A program made the position numbers and the translations under genes. The notes under the pieces were generated by a model that worked only from the letters and a program-made list of their open reading frames with translations, made no database searches and was not told the origin of the DNA. From NCBI GenBank assembly GCA_900016675.1, contig LN483070.1, forward strand, positions 434,001-498,000: a stretch of 64,000 nucleotides of DNA, read 5' to 3'. The first letter of the stretch is position 1. Every line of letters starts with the position of its first letter. This document shows, piece by piece, positions 26,512 to 34,987 of this stretch. The stretch comes from Arthrobacter saudimassiliensis (GTDB lineage Bacteria > Actinomycetota > Actinomycetes > Actinomycetales > Micrococcaceae).

Positions 26512-26517
26512 TACTAT
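26512..26517 (+). promoter_or_regulatory. -10 box TACTAT of the ABC importer operon
   Basis: TACTAT three bases after the CRP-type site; transcription would begin near 26524. TTAGAC at 26486-26491 is a weak -35 with a long 20-base spacer. Confidence 0.4.
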
Positions 26518-26659
26518 CGGTAGACCGGTCCGAAGGCTCCCGGAAGCGGCGAGGACAAAGTGGTCCCGCCGGATCCGCTCGGCCAGGATGCACCGGCCAC
26601 CACAACGGGTCTTCCGTGCGCCGCAGCACCGCGCGCACGGCCGCGCTGAAAGGGCACAC

Positions 26660-27658
26660 ATGAACAAGAGGACTGGAGCACTGGGGGCACTGCTTCTGGG
26701 GGTTGCGCTGACGGCGACCGCCTGCGGCGGCGACACGGCGGCCGAGGGCAGCGGCGAAGGCGGCCCGGAGAGCATCAGCATCGGCATTTCCCAGCTGGTG
26801 GAGCACCCCTCCCTCGACGCCGCCCGCGAGGGCTTCGTCCGCGCCCTGGAGGAAAACGGCTACACCGAGGGTGAGAACCTCGAACTGGACGTGCAGAACG
26901 CCCAGGCCGACCAGGCGACCGCCACCACCATCGCCTCCACCTTCGCCGCCGACGGCAAGGACCTGGTCCTGGCCATCGCGACGCCGGCCGCCCAGGCCGC
27001 CGCGCAGGCGATCCCCGACATTCCGGTCCTGTTCACCGCGGTCACCGAGCCCGAGGTCGCCGGCCTGGTGAGCTCCTGGGACGCGCCCGGCGCCAACGTC
27101 ACCGGCACCTCCGACCTGAACCCGGTTGCCGAGCAGCTGGGCCTGATCAAGGAACTGGATCCGGACGCCAAGAGCGTCGGCATCGTCTACAGCTCCGGCG
27201 AGGTCAACTCCGAGGTCCAGGTCGAGCTCGCCGAGGAGGCCGCCAAGGAACTCGGCCTCGAGGTCAAGCTGGCCACGGTCAGCAACTCCGCCGAAGTGCA
27301 GCAGGCCACCGAGTCCCTGGACGTCGACGCGCTCTACATCCCCACCGACAACAACGTCGTGTCCGCCCTGCAGACCGTGATCCAGATCGCCGAGGCGAAG
27401 CAGCTTCCCGTCGTCGTCGGCGAAGGTGACTCCGTGGAGAACGGCGGCGTGGCCACCTACGGCCTCGACTACGAGTCCCTGGGCTACCAGACCGGCCTCA
27501 TGGCGCTGAAGGTCCTCGAGGACGGCGCCGACCCGGCCGAGATGCCGGTGGAGACCCTGGAGGAGATCCAGCTCATCATCAACAAGTCCGCCGCCGAGCG
27601 CCTGGGCGTCGAACTGTCGCAGGAGATGCTCGACAAGGCCGACAAGGTCATCGAGTAA
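26660..27658 (+). CDS. ABC transporter substrate-binding lipoprotein (TrpX-like)
   Basis: 332 aa. The signal peptide ends in a lipobox with the lipidated Cys at 22 (LTATAC), so it is anchored outside the membrane. The mature domain shows the ABC_sub_bind fold: SIGISQLVEHPSLDAAREGF, then ATPAAQAAAQAIPDIPVLFTAV, then ALYIPTDNNVVSAL. In streptococci close relatives (TrpXYZ) are linked to tryptophan or tyrosine uptake; the ligand here is inferred only. ATG 26660 has AAAGGG upstream. First gene of a three-gene operon. Confidence 0.88.
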   Translation: MNKRTGALGALLLGVALTATACGGDTAAEGSGEGGPESISIGISQLVEHPSLDAAREGFVRALEENGYTEGENLELDVQNAQADQATATTIASTFAADGKDLVLAIATPAAQAAAQAIPDIPVLFTAVTEPEVAGLVSSWDAPGANVTGTSDLNPVAEQLGLIKELDPDAKSVGIVYSSGEVNSEVQVELAEEAAKELGLEVKLATVSNSAEVQQATESLDVDALYIPTDNNVVSALQTVIQIAEAKQLPVVVGEGDSVENGGVATYGLDYESLGYQTGLMALKVLEDGADPAEMPVETLEEIQLIINKSAAERLGVELSQEMLDKADKVIE

Positions 27659-27697
27659 CAGCTACCTGCCGAACGCACCAAAGGAAACGGATCTTCC

Positions 27698-28597
27698 ATG
27701 ATCACAGCAGTTGAACTGGGGCTCATCTATGCGGTGATGGCCCTGGGCGTCTATCTCACCTTCCGCATCCTGGATTTCCCGGACCTGACAGTGGACGGCA
27801 GCTTCACGACGGGTGCGGCCGTGGCGGCCATCATGATCATCAACGGGGCTCCGCCCCTGGCAGCCACGGCCGCGGCCTTCGGCGCCGGCCTCGTGGCCGG
27901 CTGCATCACCGGCCTGCTCCATACCAAGGGCAAGATCAACGGCCTCCTGGCCGGCATCCTGACCATGATCGCGCTGTATTCGATCAACCTGCGCATCATG
28001 GGCAAGGCGAACCTGCCCCTGCTGCGCGAGGAAACCCTGATCACCCCGCTGCGGGAGAACGGCTGGCTGGGCGGCGCGGTGTCGATCGCGATCTTCGCGC
28101 TGATTGCCCTGCTGGTGAAGCTCTTCCTGGACTGGTTCCTGCACACCGACCTCGGCCTGGCCATGCAGGCCACGGGCGACAACGAGGAAATGATCCGCAG
28201 CTTCGGGGTCAGCACCGACTCGATGAAGATCCTCGGGCTCGCCCTGTCCAACGGGTTCGTCGCCCTCTGCGGCGCCTTCATCGCCCAGTACCAGGGCTTC
28301 GCGGACATCGGCATGGGCATCGGCCTGATCCTGGTCGGCCTGGCCTCGGTGATCATCGGTCAGGCGATCTTCGGCAGCCGGGTCATCATCATCTCCACGC
28401 TGGCGGTGATCCTTGGCTCGATCATCTACCGCATCGTCATCGCGCTGGCCCTGCAGGTGGGCTTCAACCCCTCCGACATGAAGCTGATCTCCGCGATCCT
28501 CGTGGTCCTGGCCCTGGTGCTGCCGCAGTGGAAACTGTTCCGGAAGCTTCCGGCGCTGCGCTCGGTGCGCAAATCCAACGTGACCGTGGCGAGCTAG
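27698..28597 (+). CDS. ABC transporter permease (TrpY-like)
   Basis: 299 aa with 8-9 membrane helices and the BPD_transp_2 architecture, as in branched-chain amino acid and TrpY permeases. The LDFPDLTVDGSFTTGAAVAA block near the N-terminus and GDNEEMIRSFGVSTDSMKILGLALSN, split as GDNEEMIRSFG and KILGLALSNGFVAL, are characteristic. The 40-base gap after the binding protein carries AAGGAAA upstream of the ATG. Confidence 0.9.
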   Translation: MITAVELGLIYAVMALGVYLTFRILDFPDLTVDGSFTTGAAVAAIMIINGAPPLAATAAAFGAGLVAGCITGLLHTKGKINGLLAGILTMIALYSINLRIMGKANLPLLREETLITPLRENGWLGGAVSIAIFALIALLVKLFLDWFLHTDLGLAMQATGDNEEMIRSFGVSTDSMKILGLALSNGFVALCGAFIAQYQGFADIGMGIGLILVGLASVIIGQAIFGSRVIIISTLAVILGSIIYRIVIALALQVGFNPSDMKLISAILVVLALVLPQWKLFRKLPALRSVRKSNVTVAS

Positions 28598-28612
28598 GAA
28601 GGGGCTTAGCAC

Positions 28613-29401
28613 ATGCTGAAGATCGAGAACATCAAGAAGACCTTCTTCGCCGGCACGGTGAACGAGCGGGTGGCGCTGGACGGGATTTCCCTGGACCTGG
28701 CGGCCGGCGACTTCATCACCGTGATCGGCAGCAACGGCGCCGGCAAGTCCACGCTGCTGAACATGGTGTCCGGCAAGCTCCGTCCGGACGCCGGCAGCGT
28801 GCGGATCGACGGCCAGGACGTCACCCGGCTGCAGGACTTCCAGCGGGCCCGCTTCATCGGCCGGGTCTTCCAGGATCCGATGGCGGGCACCTCGCCGCAG
28901 ATGACCATTGAGCAGAACATGTCCATCGCCTGGGAGCGCGGCAAGCGCCGCGGGCTGGGCTTCGGGGTTTCGGCCAAGAAGCGGGAGATCTTCTGCGAGG
29001 AGCTCACCTCCCTGGAGCTGGGCCTGGAAAAGCGGCTCAAGGCCAAGGTGGGGCTGCTCTCGGGCGGCCAGCGGCAGGCCCTGTCCCTGCTGATGGCCAC
29101 GTTCAGCGAGCCGAAGATCCTGTTGCTGGACGAGCACACCGCGGCCCTGGATCCGCAGCGCGCGGCACTGGTCTCCCGGCTGACCGGCGAGATCGTGGCA
29201 CGGCACCGGCTCACCACCCTGATGGTCACGCACAACATGCAGCAGGCCCTGGACCTGGGCAACCGCCTGATCATGATGCACGAGGGGCGGATCATCCTGG
29301 ACCTGGACGCGTCGCAGAAGGCCGGCATGACCGTGCCTGACCTGCTGCACGAGTTCGAGAAGATCAAGGGCGGGCTGGACGACCGCACGCTGCTGCAGTA
29401 G
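28613..29401 (+). CDS. ABC transporter ATP-binding protein (TrpZ-like)
   Basis: 262 aa ATPase subunit. Walker A is GSNGAGKST near residues 41-49, the signature is [13 protein letters not shown], and Walker B is [13 protein letters not shown], followed by the switch His in VTHNMQQAL. Last gene of the importer operon, 15 bases after the permease, closed by a strong terminator. Confidence 0.93.
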   Translation: MLKIENIKKTFFAGTVNERVALDGISLDLAAGDFITVIGSNGAGKSTLLNMVSGKLRPDAGSVRIDGQDVTRLQDFQRARFIGRVFQDPMAGTSPQMTIEQNMSIAWERGKRRGLGFGVSAKKREIFCEELTSLELGLEKRLKAKVGLLSGGQRQALSLLMATFSEPKILLLDEHTAALDPQRAALVSRLTGEIVARHRLTTLMVTHNMQQALDLGNRLIMMHEGRIILDLDASQKAGMTVPDLLHEFEKIKGGLDDRTLLQ

Positions 29402-29432
29402 CTGCTCGACCACTTGCCGCCGGCGGGCGGCG

Positions 29433-29475
29433 GGTGGGCCGGAAACGGCCCACCTGCCGTCCGCCGCTTTTCTTT
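29433..29475 (+). terminator. intrinsic terminator of the ABC operon
   Basis: GGTGGGCCG pairs perfectly with CGGCCCACC around a GAAA (GNRA) loop at 29433-29454. Further GC pairing lies outside, then TTTTCTTT at 29468-29475. One of the few with a U-tract. Confidence 0.8.
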
Positions 29476-29477
29476 GG

Positions 29478-29483
29478 CATGCT
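29478..29483 (+). promoter_or_regulatory. leaderless -10 box CATGCT of pgm
   Basis: CATGCT followed by seven bases and the ATG at 29491. It begins two bases after the U-tract of the preceding terminator. Confidence 0.45.
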
Positions 29484-29490
29484 TGGGAAC

Positions 29491-31122
29491 ATGTCTAATC
29501 GCGCAGGAACCCCGGCCCAGTCCTCAGACCTCATCGATGTCAGCGCCCTGCTGGACGCCTACTACGACGTCGTGCCCGACCTCGCCGACCCGGCGCAGCG
29601 GGTGGCGTTCGGCACGTCGGGGCACCGGGGAACCTCAATGAACGGCTCCTTCAACGAGCGCCACATTGCCGCCATCACGCAGGCGATCGTCGAGTACCGG
29701 GCGGGTGCGGGCATCACCGGCCCGCTGTTCATGGGCCGGGACACCCACGCCCTGTCCGAGCCGGCGCAGAACACCGCCCTTGAGGTCCTGGCCGGCAACG
29801 GCGTCGAGGTGCTGATCGATGCGCGCAACCGGTTCGTGCCGACGCCGGCCCTGAGCCACGCGATCCTGGTGCACAACGCCGACCGCACCGACCAGGCCGA
29901 CGGCATCATCATCACGCCCTCGCACAACCCGCCCTCGGACGGCGGGTTCAAGTACAACCCGCCGTCGGGCGGCCCCGCCGGCTCCGACATCACCAACTGG
30001 ATCGCCGGGCGCGCCAACGAGCTGCTCGAGGACGGCCTGCGCGGCGTGAAGCGGATTCCGCTGGGCGAGGCCCGGCTGGCCGATTCGGTGGGCACCTACG
30101 ATTTCCTGGCCGCCTACGTGGACGATCTCGGCTCGGCCCTGGACCTCGACGCCGTCGCCGCCTCCGGCCTGCACATCGGCGCCGATCCGCTGGGCGGCGC
30201 GTCCGTGGACTATTGGGCCGCGATCGGCGAGAAGTACGGGCTGAACCTGGACGTGGTCAACCCCGAGGTGGATCCGCAGTGGGGCTTCATGACCCTGGAC
30301 TGGGACGGGAAGATCCGCATGGACCCCTCCTCCGCCAACGCGATGGCGTCGCTGATCTCCCGCGCGGGCAGCTATGACATCGCCACCGGCAACGACGCCG
30401 ACGCCGACCGGCACGGCATCGTCACTCCCGACGCCGGGCTGATGAATCCCAACCACTACCTGGCCGCCGCCATCCGCTACCTCTACGCGAACCGCCCCGG
30501 CTGGTCCGCCGACGCCATGGTGGGCAAGACGATGGTGTCCTCCTCGATCATCGACCGGGTCACGGCCGACCTGGGCCGGACCCTGCTCGAGGTGCCGGTG
30601 GGCTTCAAGTGGTTCGTGCCCGGGCTGCTGTCCGGCGAGGTGGGCTTCGGCGGCGAGGAATCCGCCGGCGCCTCCTTCCTGCGCAAGGACGCCCGCCCGT
30701 GGAGCACCGACAAAGACGGCATCCTGCTGGCCCTGCTCGCCTCGGAGATCACCGCGGTAACGGGCCGGACCCCCTCGCAGCACTACCGGGAACTGACCGA
30801 CCGCTTCGGCGATCCGGTGTACGAACGGGTCGATGCGGCGGCCACCCGGGAGCAGAAGGCGGCCCTGGCCAAGCTGTCGCCCTCCGACGTCACCGCCACC
30901 ACCCTGGCCGGGGAGGAGATCACCGCCCGGCTGACCGAGGCACCCGGAAACGGCGCCCCGATCGGCGGGCTCAAGGTGACCACCGAGAACGCCTGGTTCG
31001 CAGCCCGGCCCTCGGGCACCGAGGACGTGTACAAGATCTACGCCGAGTCCTTCAAGGGCATCGAGCACCTCAAGGCCGTGCAGTCCGAGGCGAAGGCGAT
31101 CGTCGACTCGGTCATTTCCTGA
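29491..31122 (+). CDS. pgm: phosphoglucomutase (alpha-D-glucose phosphate-specific)
   Basis: Interconverts glucose 1- and 6-phosphate, linking glycolysis to glycogen, trehalose and cell-wall sugars. The N-terminal [10 protein letters not shown] is typical. The phosphoserine loop is [12 protein letters not shown], the metal site [12 protein letters not shown], the sugar loop [13 protein letters not shown], and the phosphate-binding loop is near the C-terminus ([16 protein letters not shown]). 543 aa from ATG 29491. An in-frame ATG upstream would include promoter and terminator sequence. Confidence 0.96.
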   Translation: MSNRAGTPAQSSDLIDVSALLDAYYDVVPDLADPAQRVAFGTSGHRGTSMNGSFNERHIAAITQAIVEYRAGAGITGPLFMGRDTHALSEPAQNTALEVLAGNGVEVLIDARNRFVPTPALSHAILVHNADRTDQADGIIITPSHNPPSDGGFKYNPPSGGPAGSDITNWIAGRANELLEDGLRGVKRIPLGEARLADSVGTYDFLAAYVDDLGSALDLDAVAASGLHIGADPLGGASVDYWAAIGEKYGLNLDVVNPEVDPQWGFMTLDWDGKIRMDPSSANAMASLISRAGSYDIATGNDADADRHGIVTPDAGLMNPNHYLAAAIRYLYANRPGWSADAMVGKTMVSSSIIDRVTADLGRTLLEVPVGFKWFVPGLLSGEVGFGGEESAGASFLRKDARPWSTDKDGILLALLASEITAVTGRTPSQHYRELTDRFGDPVYERVDAAATREQKAALAKLSPSDVTATTLAGEEITARLTEAPGNGAPIGGLKVTTENAWFAARPSGTEDVYKIYAESFKGIEHLKAVQSEAKAIVDSVIS

Positions 31123-31138
31123 CCCTGAACCTGACCCG

Positions 31139-31171
31139 GGCGGCCCGGCTCCCTTCGGGGGCCGGGCCGCC
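31139..31171. terminator. bidirectional terminator between pgm and the aldehyde dehydrogenase
   Basis: GGCGGCCCGGC pairs with GCCGGGCCGCC around CTCCCTTCGGGG, a UUCG-type tip. It sits between the convergent stops at 31122 and 31202. Confidence 0.7.
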
Positions 31172-31201
31172 GTCGTCCGGTTCGGATCCGTCCTGCCGGC
31201 C

Positions 31202-32587
31202 TCAGAGCAGCCGGCGCAGCAGCCGCTTCTTGAGCCCGCTGTAGGGCGGGTACGCCACGCGCAGGGTGTCCACCAGGGTGTTCTTGGTGAAGACGGGGCG
31301 CAGCTGGCTGAAGGTCTCGAAGGAACGGCGGCCGTGGTAGGCGCCGGTGCCGCTGGCTCCGGCGCCGCCGAAGGGCAGCTCCGGGACGGCCAGGTGCACC
31401 GTGCTGGCGTTGTGGCTGATGCTGCCTGCCCGCACCCCCTGCTCGAACCGGGCGCGCGCCGCGGCCGAGTTGCTGTACAGATACGCGGACAGCGGGGTGG
31501 GCCGGGCGTTGATGAACGCCATGGCCTCGTCGAGGTCCGCCACCCGCAGCACGGGCAGGACCGGGCCGAAGATCTCCTCCTGCATGACCGGCGCGGACGG
31601 GTCGACGCCAGTGAGCACGGTCGGCTCGATGTACCGCTCGGCGCGGTCGTGCCGGCCCCCGGCGAGCACCGTGCCGCCCTCCATGAGGCCCACCAGCCGG
31701 TCAAAGTGGTCCTCGTTGACGATCCGCCCGTAGTCCGGGCTGCGCGAGGCATCGGCGCCGAACAGGCTGCGGGCCGCCTTCGCCAGCTGCTTCTCCAGCT
31801 CCGGAGCGGCGTCCTCGGTGACCAGCACGTAGTCCGGGGCGACGCAGGTCTGCCCGGCATTCAGCAGCTTTCCGTACATCAGCCGCCGGGCGACCGCCGG
31901 CATCTGCCCGTCCAGCACGACGGCGGGCGACTTGCCGCCCAGTTCCAGCGTCACCGGGGTCAGATGCTCCGCCGCGGCCTGCAGCACGATCCGGCCCACC
32001 CGCTCGCCGCCGGTGAAGAAGATCGTGTCGAAGCGCTCCTTCAGCAGGGCGCTGCTGGTATCCGCGCCGCCTTCGACCACGGCGACGGCGTCCGGGTCCA
32101 GGTACTGCGGCACCAGGCGCGCGAGCGCGGCGGAGGAGGCCGGGGCCATTTCGCTCGGCTTGAGCACCGCGGCGTTGCCGGCGGCGAGCGCCCCGACCAG
32201 CGGCGCGAGGATCAGCTGCACCGGATAGTTCCACGGCCCGATGATCAGGGCCACGCCCAGCGGCTGCGGCTCGGTCTTCGCGGCGGCCGGCTGCAGCCCC
32301 AGCGGCACCGGAACCCGGCGGGGGCGGGCCCAGGCGGTGAGGTTCTTCAGGGCGTGCTCCGCCTCGGCCCGGGTGATGGACAGCTCGGTGAGGTAGCCCT
32401 CCAGGGGGTTCTTGCCGAGGTCCTGCTTCAGCGCGGCGTTGAAGTCCTCCTCCCGCTCGGTGACCATCCGGACCAGGCCCTGCAGCTGCCGGCGGCGCCA
32501 GTCCAGCGGGCGGGTGCGCCCGTCGTCGTACGCGGCCCGGACGGCGGCGACGGCCTCCGGCACGCCGGCGCGCACGGCGGGGCTCAC
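31202..32587 (-). CDS. aldehyde dehydrogenase (class 3/fatty-aldehyde type)
   Basis: 461 aa, NAD(P)-dependent oxidation of an aldehyde to acid. The catalytic Cys lies in NAGQTCVAPDYVL, the general base Glu in TLELGGKSP, and the cofactor loop in FTGGERVG. Length and the C-terminal ELPFGGAGASGTGAYHG block fit the class 3 group that lacks the usual longer N-terminus and acts on long-chain or aromatic aldehydes. GTG 32587 overlaps the SDR stop by 4 bases, so the pair works together. Confidence 0.9.
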   Translation of the reverse strand: MSPAVRAGVPEAVAAVRAAYDDGRTRPLDWRRRQLQGLVRMVTEREEDFNAALKQDLGKNPLEGYLTELSITRAEAEHALKNLTAWARPRRVPVPLGLQPAAAKTEPQPLGVALIIGPWNYPVQLILAPLVGALAAGNAAVLKPSEMAPASSAALARLVPQYLDPDAVAVVEGGADTSSALLKERFDTIFFTGGERVGRIVLQAAAEHLTPVTLELGGKSPAVVLDGQMPAVARRLMYGKLLNAGQTCVAPDYVLVTEDAAPELEKQLAKAARSLFGADASRSPDYGRIVNEDHFDRLVGLMEGGTVLAGGRHDRAERYIEPTVLTGVDPSAPVMQEEIFGPVLPVLRVADLDEAMAFINARPTPLSAYLYSNSAAARARFEQGVRAGSISHNASTVHLAVPELPFGGAGASGTGAYHGRRSFETFSQLRPVFTKNTLVDTLRVAYPPYSGLKKRLLRRLL

Positions 32588-33450
32588 CGGGCCGCCCTGC
32601 GGGTATCGGCGGTGCCCGCGGCGGCGGGCCGGCCGGTGAAGTGGTCCATCGACTGATAGACCTTGAAGACCTTTCCGGCCACGACGTCCCAGGCCGGCTG
32701 CGGCAGCAGTCCGCGCAGGGCACCGGAGAGGAAGACCGTCCAGGGCAGCTGGACGCGGGCCTTCCCGGCCAGCATGGCGGTCCAGGCCTTGTCCACCACG
32801 TACTGCGGCTCCATCAGCGGGGTGAGCAGCGGCCCGCGGGCGCCTTCGAACATGCCGGTCTTGATGTAGCTGGGAATCAGCGTGGTGACCTGGATGTGGC
32901 CGTGCCCGGCTTCGGCCAGTTCCAGCCGCAGGGAGTCGCTCCAGCCGATCATGGCCCACTTGGAGGCGGTGTAGACGCTCATCTTGGGCACGGACAGGGT
33001 GCCGGAGGCGCTGGCGACGTTGAGGATCCGCGCCGGGGTGCGCCGGTCGATCATGTGCGGCAGGAAGGCCCGGGTGATGTGCATGGGGGCCAGGATGTTG
33101 ACCTTCATCGTCGCGTCGATGTCCGCCTCGGGCGCGTGTTCCCAGAAGTACTTTCCGCGCACGATACCGGCGTTGTTGATCAGGATGTCCGGCGCACCGG
33201 CCTCCGCAAGGACCTCGGCCGCGGCGGCCGCCGCTTCCTCCCGGTCGGCCACGTCCACCGCGTAGGGATGGACGGCGGCGGTGCCCAGGGCACGCAGCTG
33301 CTCCGCGGCCTCCTGCAGCGCCTTTTCGTCGCGGTCCCAGAGGACGACGGCGGCCGCGCCCTCCCGTACGGCCCGTTCGGCGTACAGGCGCCCCATGCCC
33401 ATGGCGGCGCCGGTGATGAGGACGGTGCGTCCTGCGGCGGAGATGCTCAT
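32584..33450 (-). CDS. short-chain dehydrogenase/reductase
   Basis: 288 aa classical SDR. Cofactor loop TGAAMGMG near residues 13-20, NNAG structural motif, and catalytic YTASK with the preceding Ser in NVASASGTLS. The C-terminal extension (FLSGALRGLLPQPAWDVVAGKVFKVYQ, seen as amphipathic helices) suggests membrane association, common in SDRs acting on lipids. Coupled to the aldehyde dehydrogenase: an alcohol-to-aldehyde-to-acid route is plausible (inference). Strong GGAGAGCAGGAG before the ATG. Confidence 0.88.
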   Translation of the reverse strand: MSISAAGRTVLITGAAMGMGRLYAERAVREGAAAVVLWDRDEKALQEAAEQLRALGTAAVHPYAVDVADREEAAAAAAEVLAEAGAPDILINNAGIVRGKYFWEHAPEADIDATMKVNILAPMHITRAFLPHMIDRRTPARILNVASASGTLSVPKMSVYTASKWAMIGWSDSLRLELAEAGHGHIQVTTLIPSYIKTGMFEGARGPLLTPLMEPQYVVDKAWTAMLAGKARVQLPWTVFLSGALRGLLPQPAWDVVAGKVFKVYQSMDHFTGRPAAAGTADTRRAAR

Positions 33451-33595
33451 CCTGCTCCTGCTCTCCGGGCGGCCGTAAACAAGGGGGCCGGACCCGACAA
33501 AAGGCTTAAACTGCTGACGGTATGCAACGTAGCATCCCGGGCGCGGCCGTCCGGTCGGCGTTGATCATTCCCCACCCTTCCCGGAAGGCACTTCC

Positions 33596-34909
33596 TTGAG
33601 CAGATTCGGCACGGCTTGGCAGGTTCACGGCGACGGCCGGACGGTGAAGCCGGGCGAGATCGTCGCCCCCGAGGAGCGCCTCAGCTGGCCGCTGACCTTC
33701 AGCATCGGCGCCCAGCACGTGGTCGCCATGTTCGGCGCCACCTTCCTGGTGCCGCTGCTCACCGGTTTCCCCCCGTCGACGACGCTGCTGTTCTCCGGCA
33801 TCGGCACGCTGCTGTTCCTGGTCATCACCGCGGGGAAGGTGCCCAGCTACCTGGGCTCCAGCTTCGCGTTCATCGCCCCGATCGCCGCCGCCCAGGGCAG
33901 CTACGGCATGGCCGGGGCCCTCGGCGGCATCATCATGGCCGGCGCCGCCCTCTTCCTGGTCGGCCTGGCCGTCCAGAGGGCCGGAGCCCGGTGGATCCAG
34001 GTGCTGATGCCGCCGGTCGTGACCGGCACCATCGTGGCCCTGATCGGGCTCAACCTCGCGCCGTCGGCCCGCGACAACTTTGAGAAGGGGCCGCTCACCG
34101 GCCTGATCACCGTGGTGGTCGTGCTGCTGTGCACGGTCCTGTTCCGCGGCATCCTGGGCCGGCTGTCCATCCTGGTCGGGGTGCTGGCCGGCTATGCAGC
34201 CGCCGTGGCGCAGGGCGAGGTGGACTTCTCCGCCATCTCCGAGGCCGCCTGGTTCGGGCTGCCCGAGTTCCAGACGCCCACCTTCCACTGGTCCGTCATC
34301 GGACTGTTCGTGCCCGTGGTGTTCGTCCTGGTCGCCGAGAACATCGGCCACGTGAAGTCGGTGGCCACCATGACCAACCGGGACCTGGACCCGTACGCCG
34401 GGCGGGCGCTGATGGCCGACGGCGTGGCCACCATGCTGGCCGGAGCCGGCGGCGGCTCGGCCACCACTACCTATGCGGAGAACATCGGCGTGATGGCCGC
34501 CTCCCGCGTGTACTCCACGGCGGCGTACTGGGTGGCCGGCATCATCGCCGTCCTGCTCAGCCTGTTTCCCAAGTTCGGCGCGCTGATCGCCACCGTTCCC
34601 GGCGCCCTGCTGGGCGGCTTCGCCGTCGTGCTCTACGGCATGATCGGCATCCTCGGCGTGCGCATCTGGGTGGACAACCGGGTGAACTTTTCCAATCCGA
34701 TCAACCTGTCCGTGGCGGGCGTGGCCCTGATCATCGGCATCGCCAACTTCACGTGGACGGTGGGCGGGCTGCAGTTCGAGGGCATTGCCCTGGGCACCGC
34801 GGCGACGCTGATCATCTACCACGGCATGGCGGCCATCGCCCGCTGGCGCGGCACCGACCCCGAAGATCCGCAGGAGGATACCGGCGCCAGGCCGAGCAAG
34901 CTGGGCTGA
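33596..34909 (+). CDS. uracil/xanthine permease (NCS2 family)
   Basis: 437 aa, 12-14 helices of the nucleobase:cation symporter-2 family. FSIGAQHVVAMFGATFLVPLL, the QGSYGMAGALGG region and the motif with conserved Glu (VLVAENIGHVKSV) are diagnostic. It then has GGGSATTTYAENIGVMAASRVYS (given here as GGGSATTTYAENIG), close to UraA. TTG at 33596 is the start: GGAAGG lies ten bases upstream and there is no ATG/GTG near the family N-terminus. Divergent from the SDR/ALDH pair. The C-terminal tail is charged and short. Confidence 0.92.
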   Translation: MSRFGTAWQVHGDGRTVKPGEIVAPEERLSWPLTFSIGAQHVVAMFGATFLVPLLTGFPPSTTLLFSGIGTLLFLVITAGKVPSYLGSSFAFIAPIAAAQGSYGMAGALGGIIMAGAALFLVGLAVQRAGARWIQVLMPPVVTGTIVALIGLNLAPSARDNFEKGPLTGLITVVVVLLCTVLFRGILGRLSILVGVLAGYAAAVAQGEVDFSAISEAAWFGLPEFQTPTFHWSVIGLFVPVVFVLVAENIGHVKSVATMTNRDLDPYAGRALMADGVATMLAGAGGGSATTTYAENIGVMAASRVYSTAAYWVAGIIAVLLSLFPKFGALIATVPGALLGGFAVVLYGMIGILGVRIWVDNRVNFSNPINLSVAGVALIIGIANFTWTVGGLQFEGIALGTAATLIIYHGMAAIARWRGTDPEDPQEDTGARPSKLG

Positions 34910-34924
34910 GGCCCCCGCCGCGCC

Positions 34925-34930
34925 TAGACT
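34925..34930 (+). promoter_or_regulatory. -10 box TAGACT of the MprF-like/esterase operon
   Basis: TAGACT in the 78-base gap after the permease. Transcription would begin about 50 bases before the ATG at 34988, leaving room for the GGAGG ribosome site. Indicates a promoter separate from the permease. Confidence 0.45.
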
Positions 34931-34987
34931 GGCTGGCACCGTGCGGAGCCCGGAGCTCCGCGCCGCCACGTCACTGGAGGTGGCCGC

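Larger units (their letters stand above)
26347..26659 (+). other. long leader region of the ABC operon
   Basis: The only gene-free stretch above 300 bases in the window (26303-26659 including the terminator). It contains an AT-richer block (26440-26520), a perfect CRP-type operator and a TACTAT -10 box. An untranslated leader of about 135 bases follows. I see no conserved riboswitch fold; a T-box-like string was considered and rejected. Confidence 0.5.

Noticed and set aside
26555-26572. AAAGTGGTCCCGCC resembles the T-box core sequence upstream of the ABC operon
   Set aside because: If transcription starts near 26524 only about 30 bases precede it, too few for the specifier stem. No following antiterminator/terminator pair was found and the match is imperfect.
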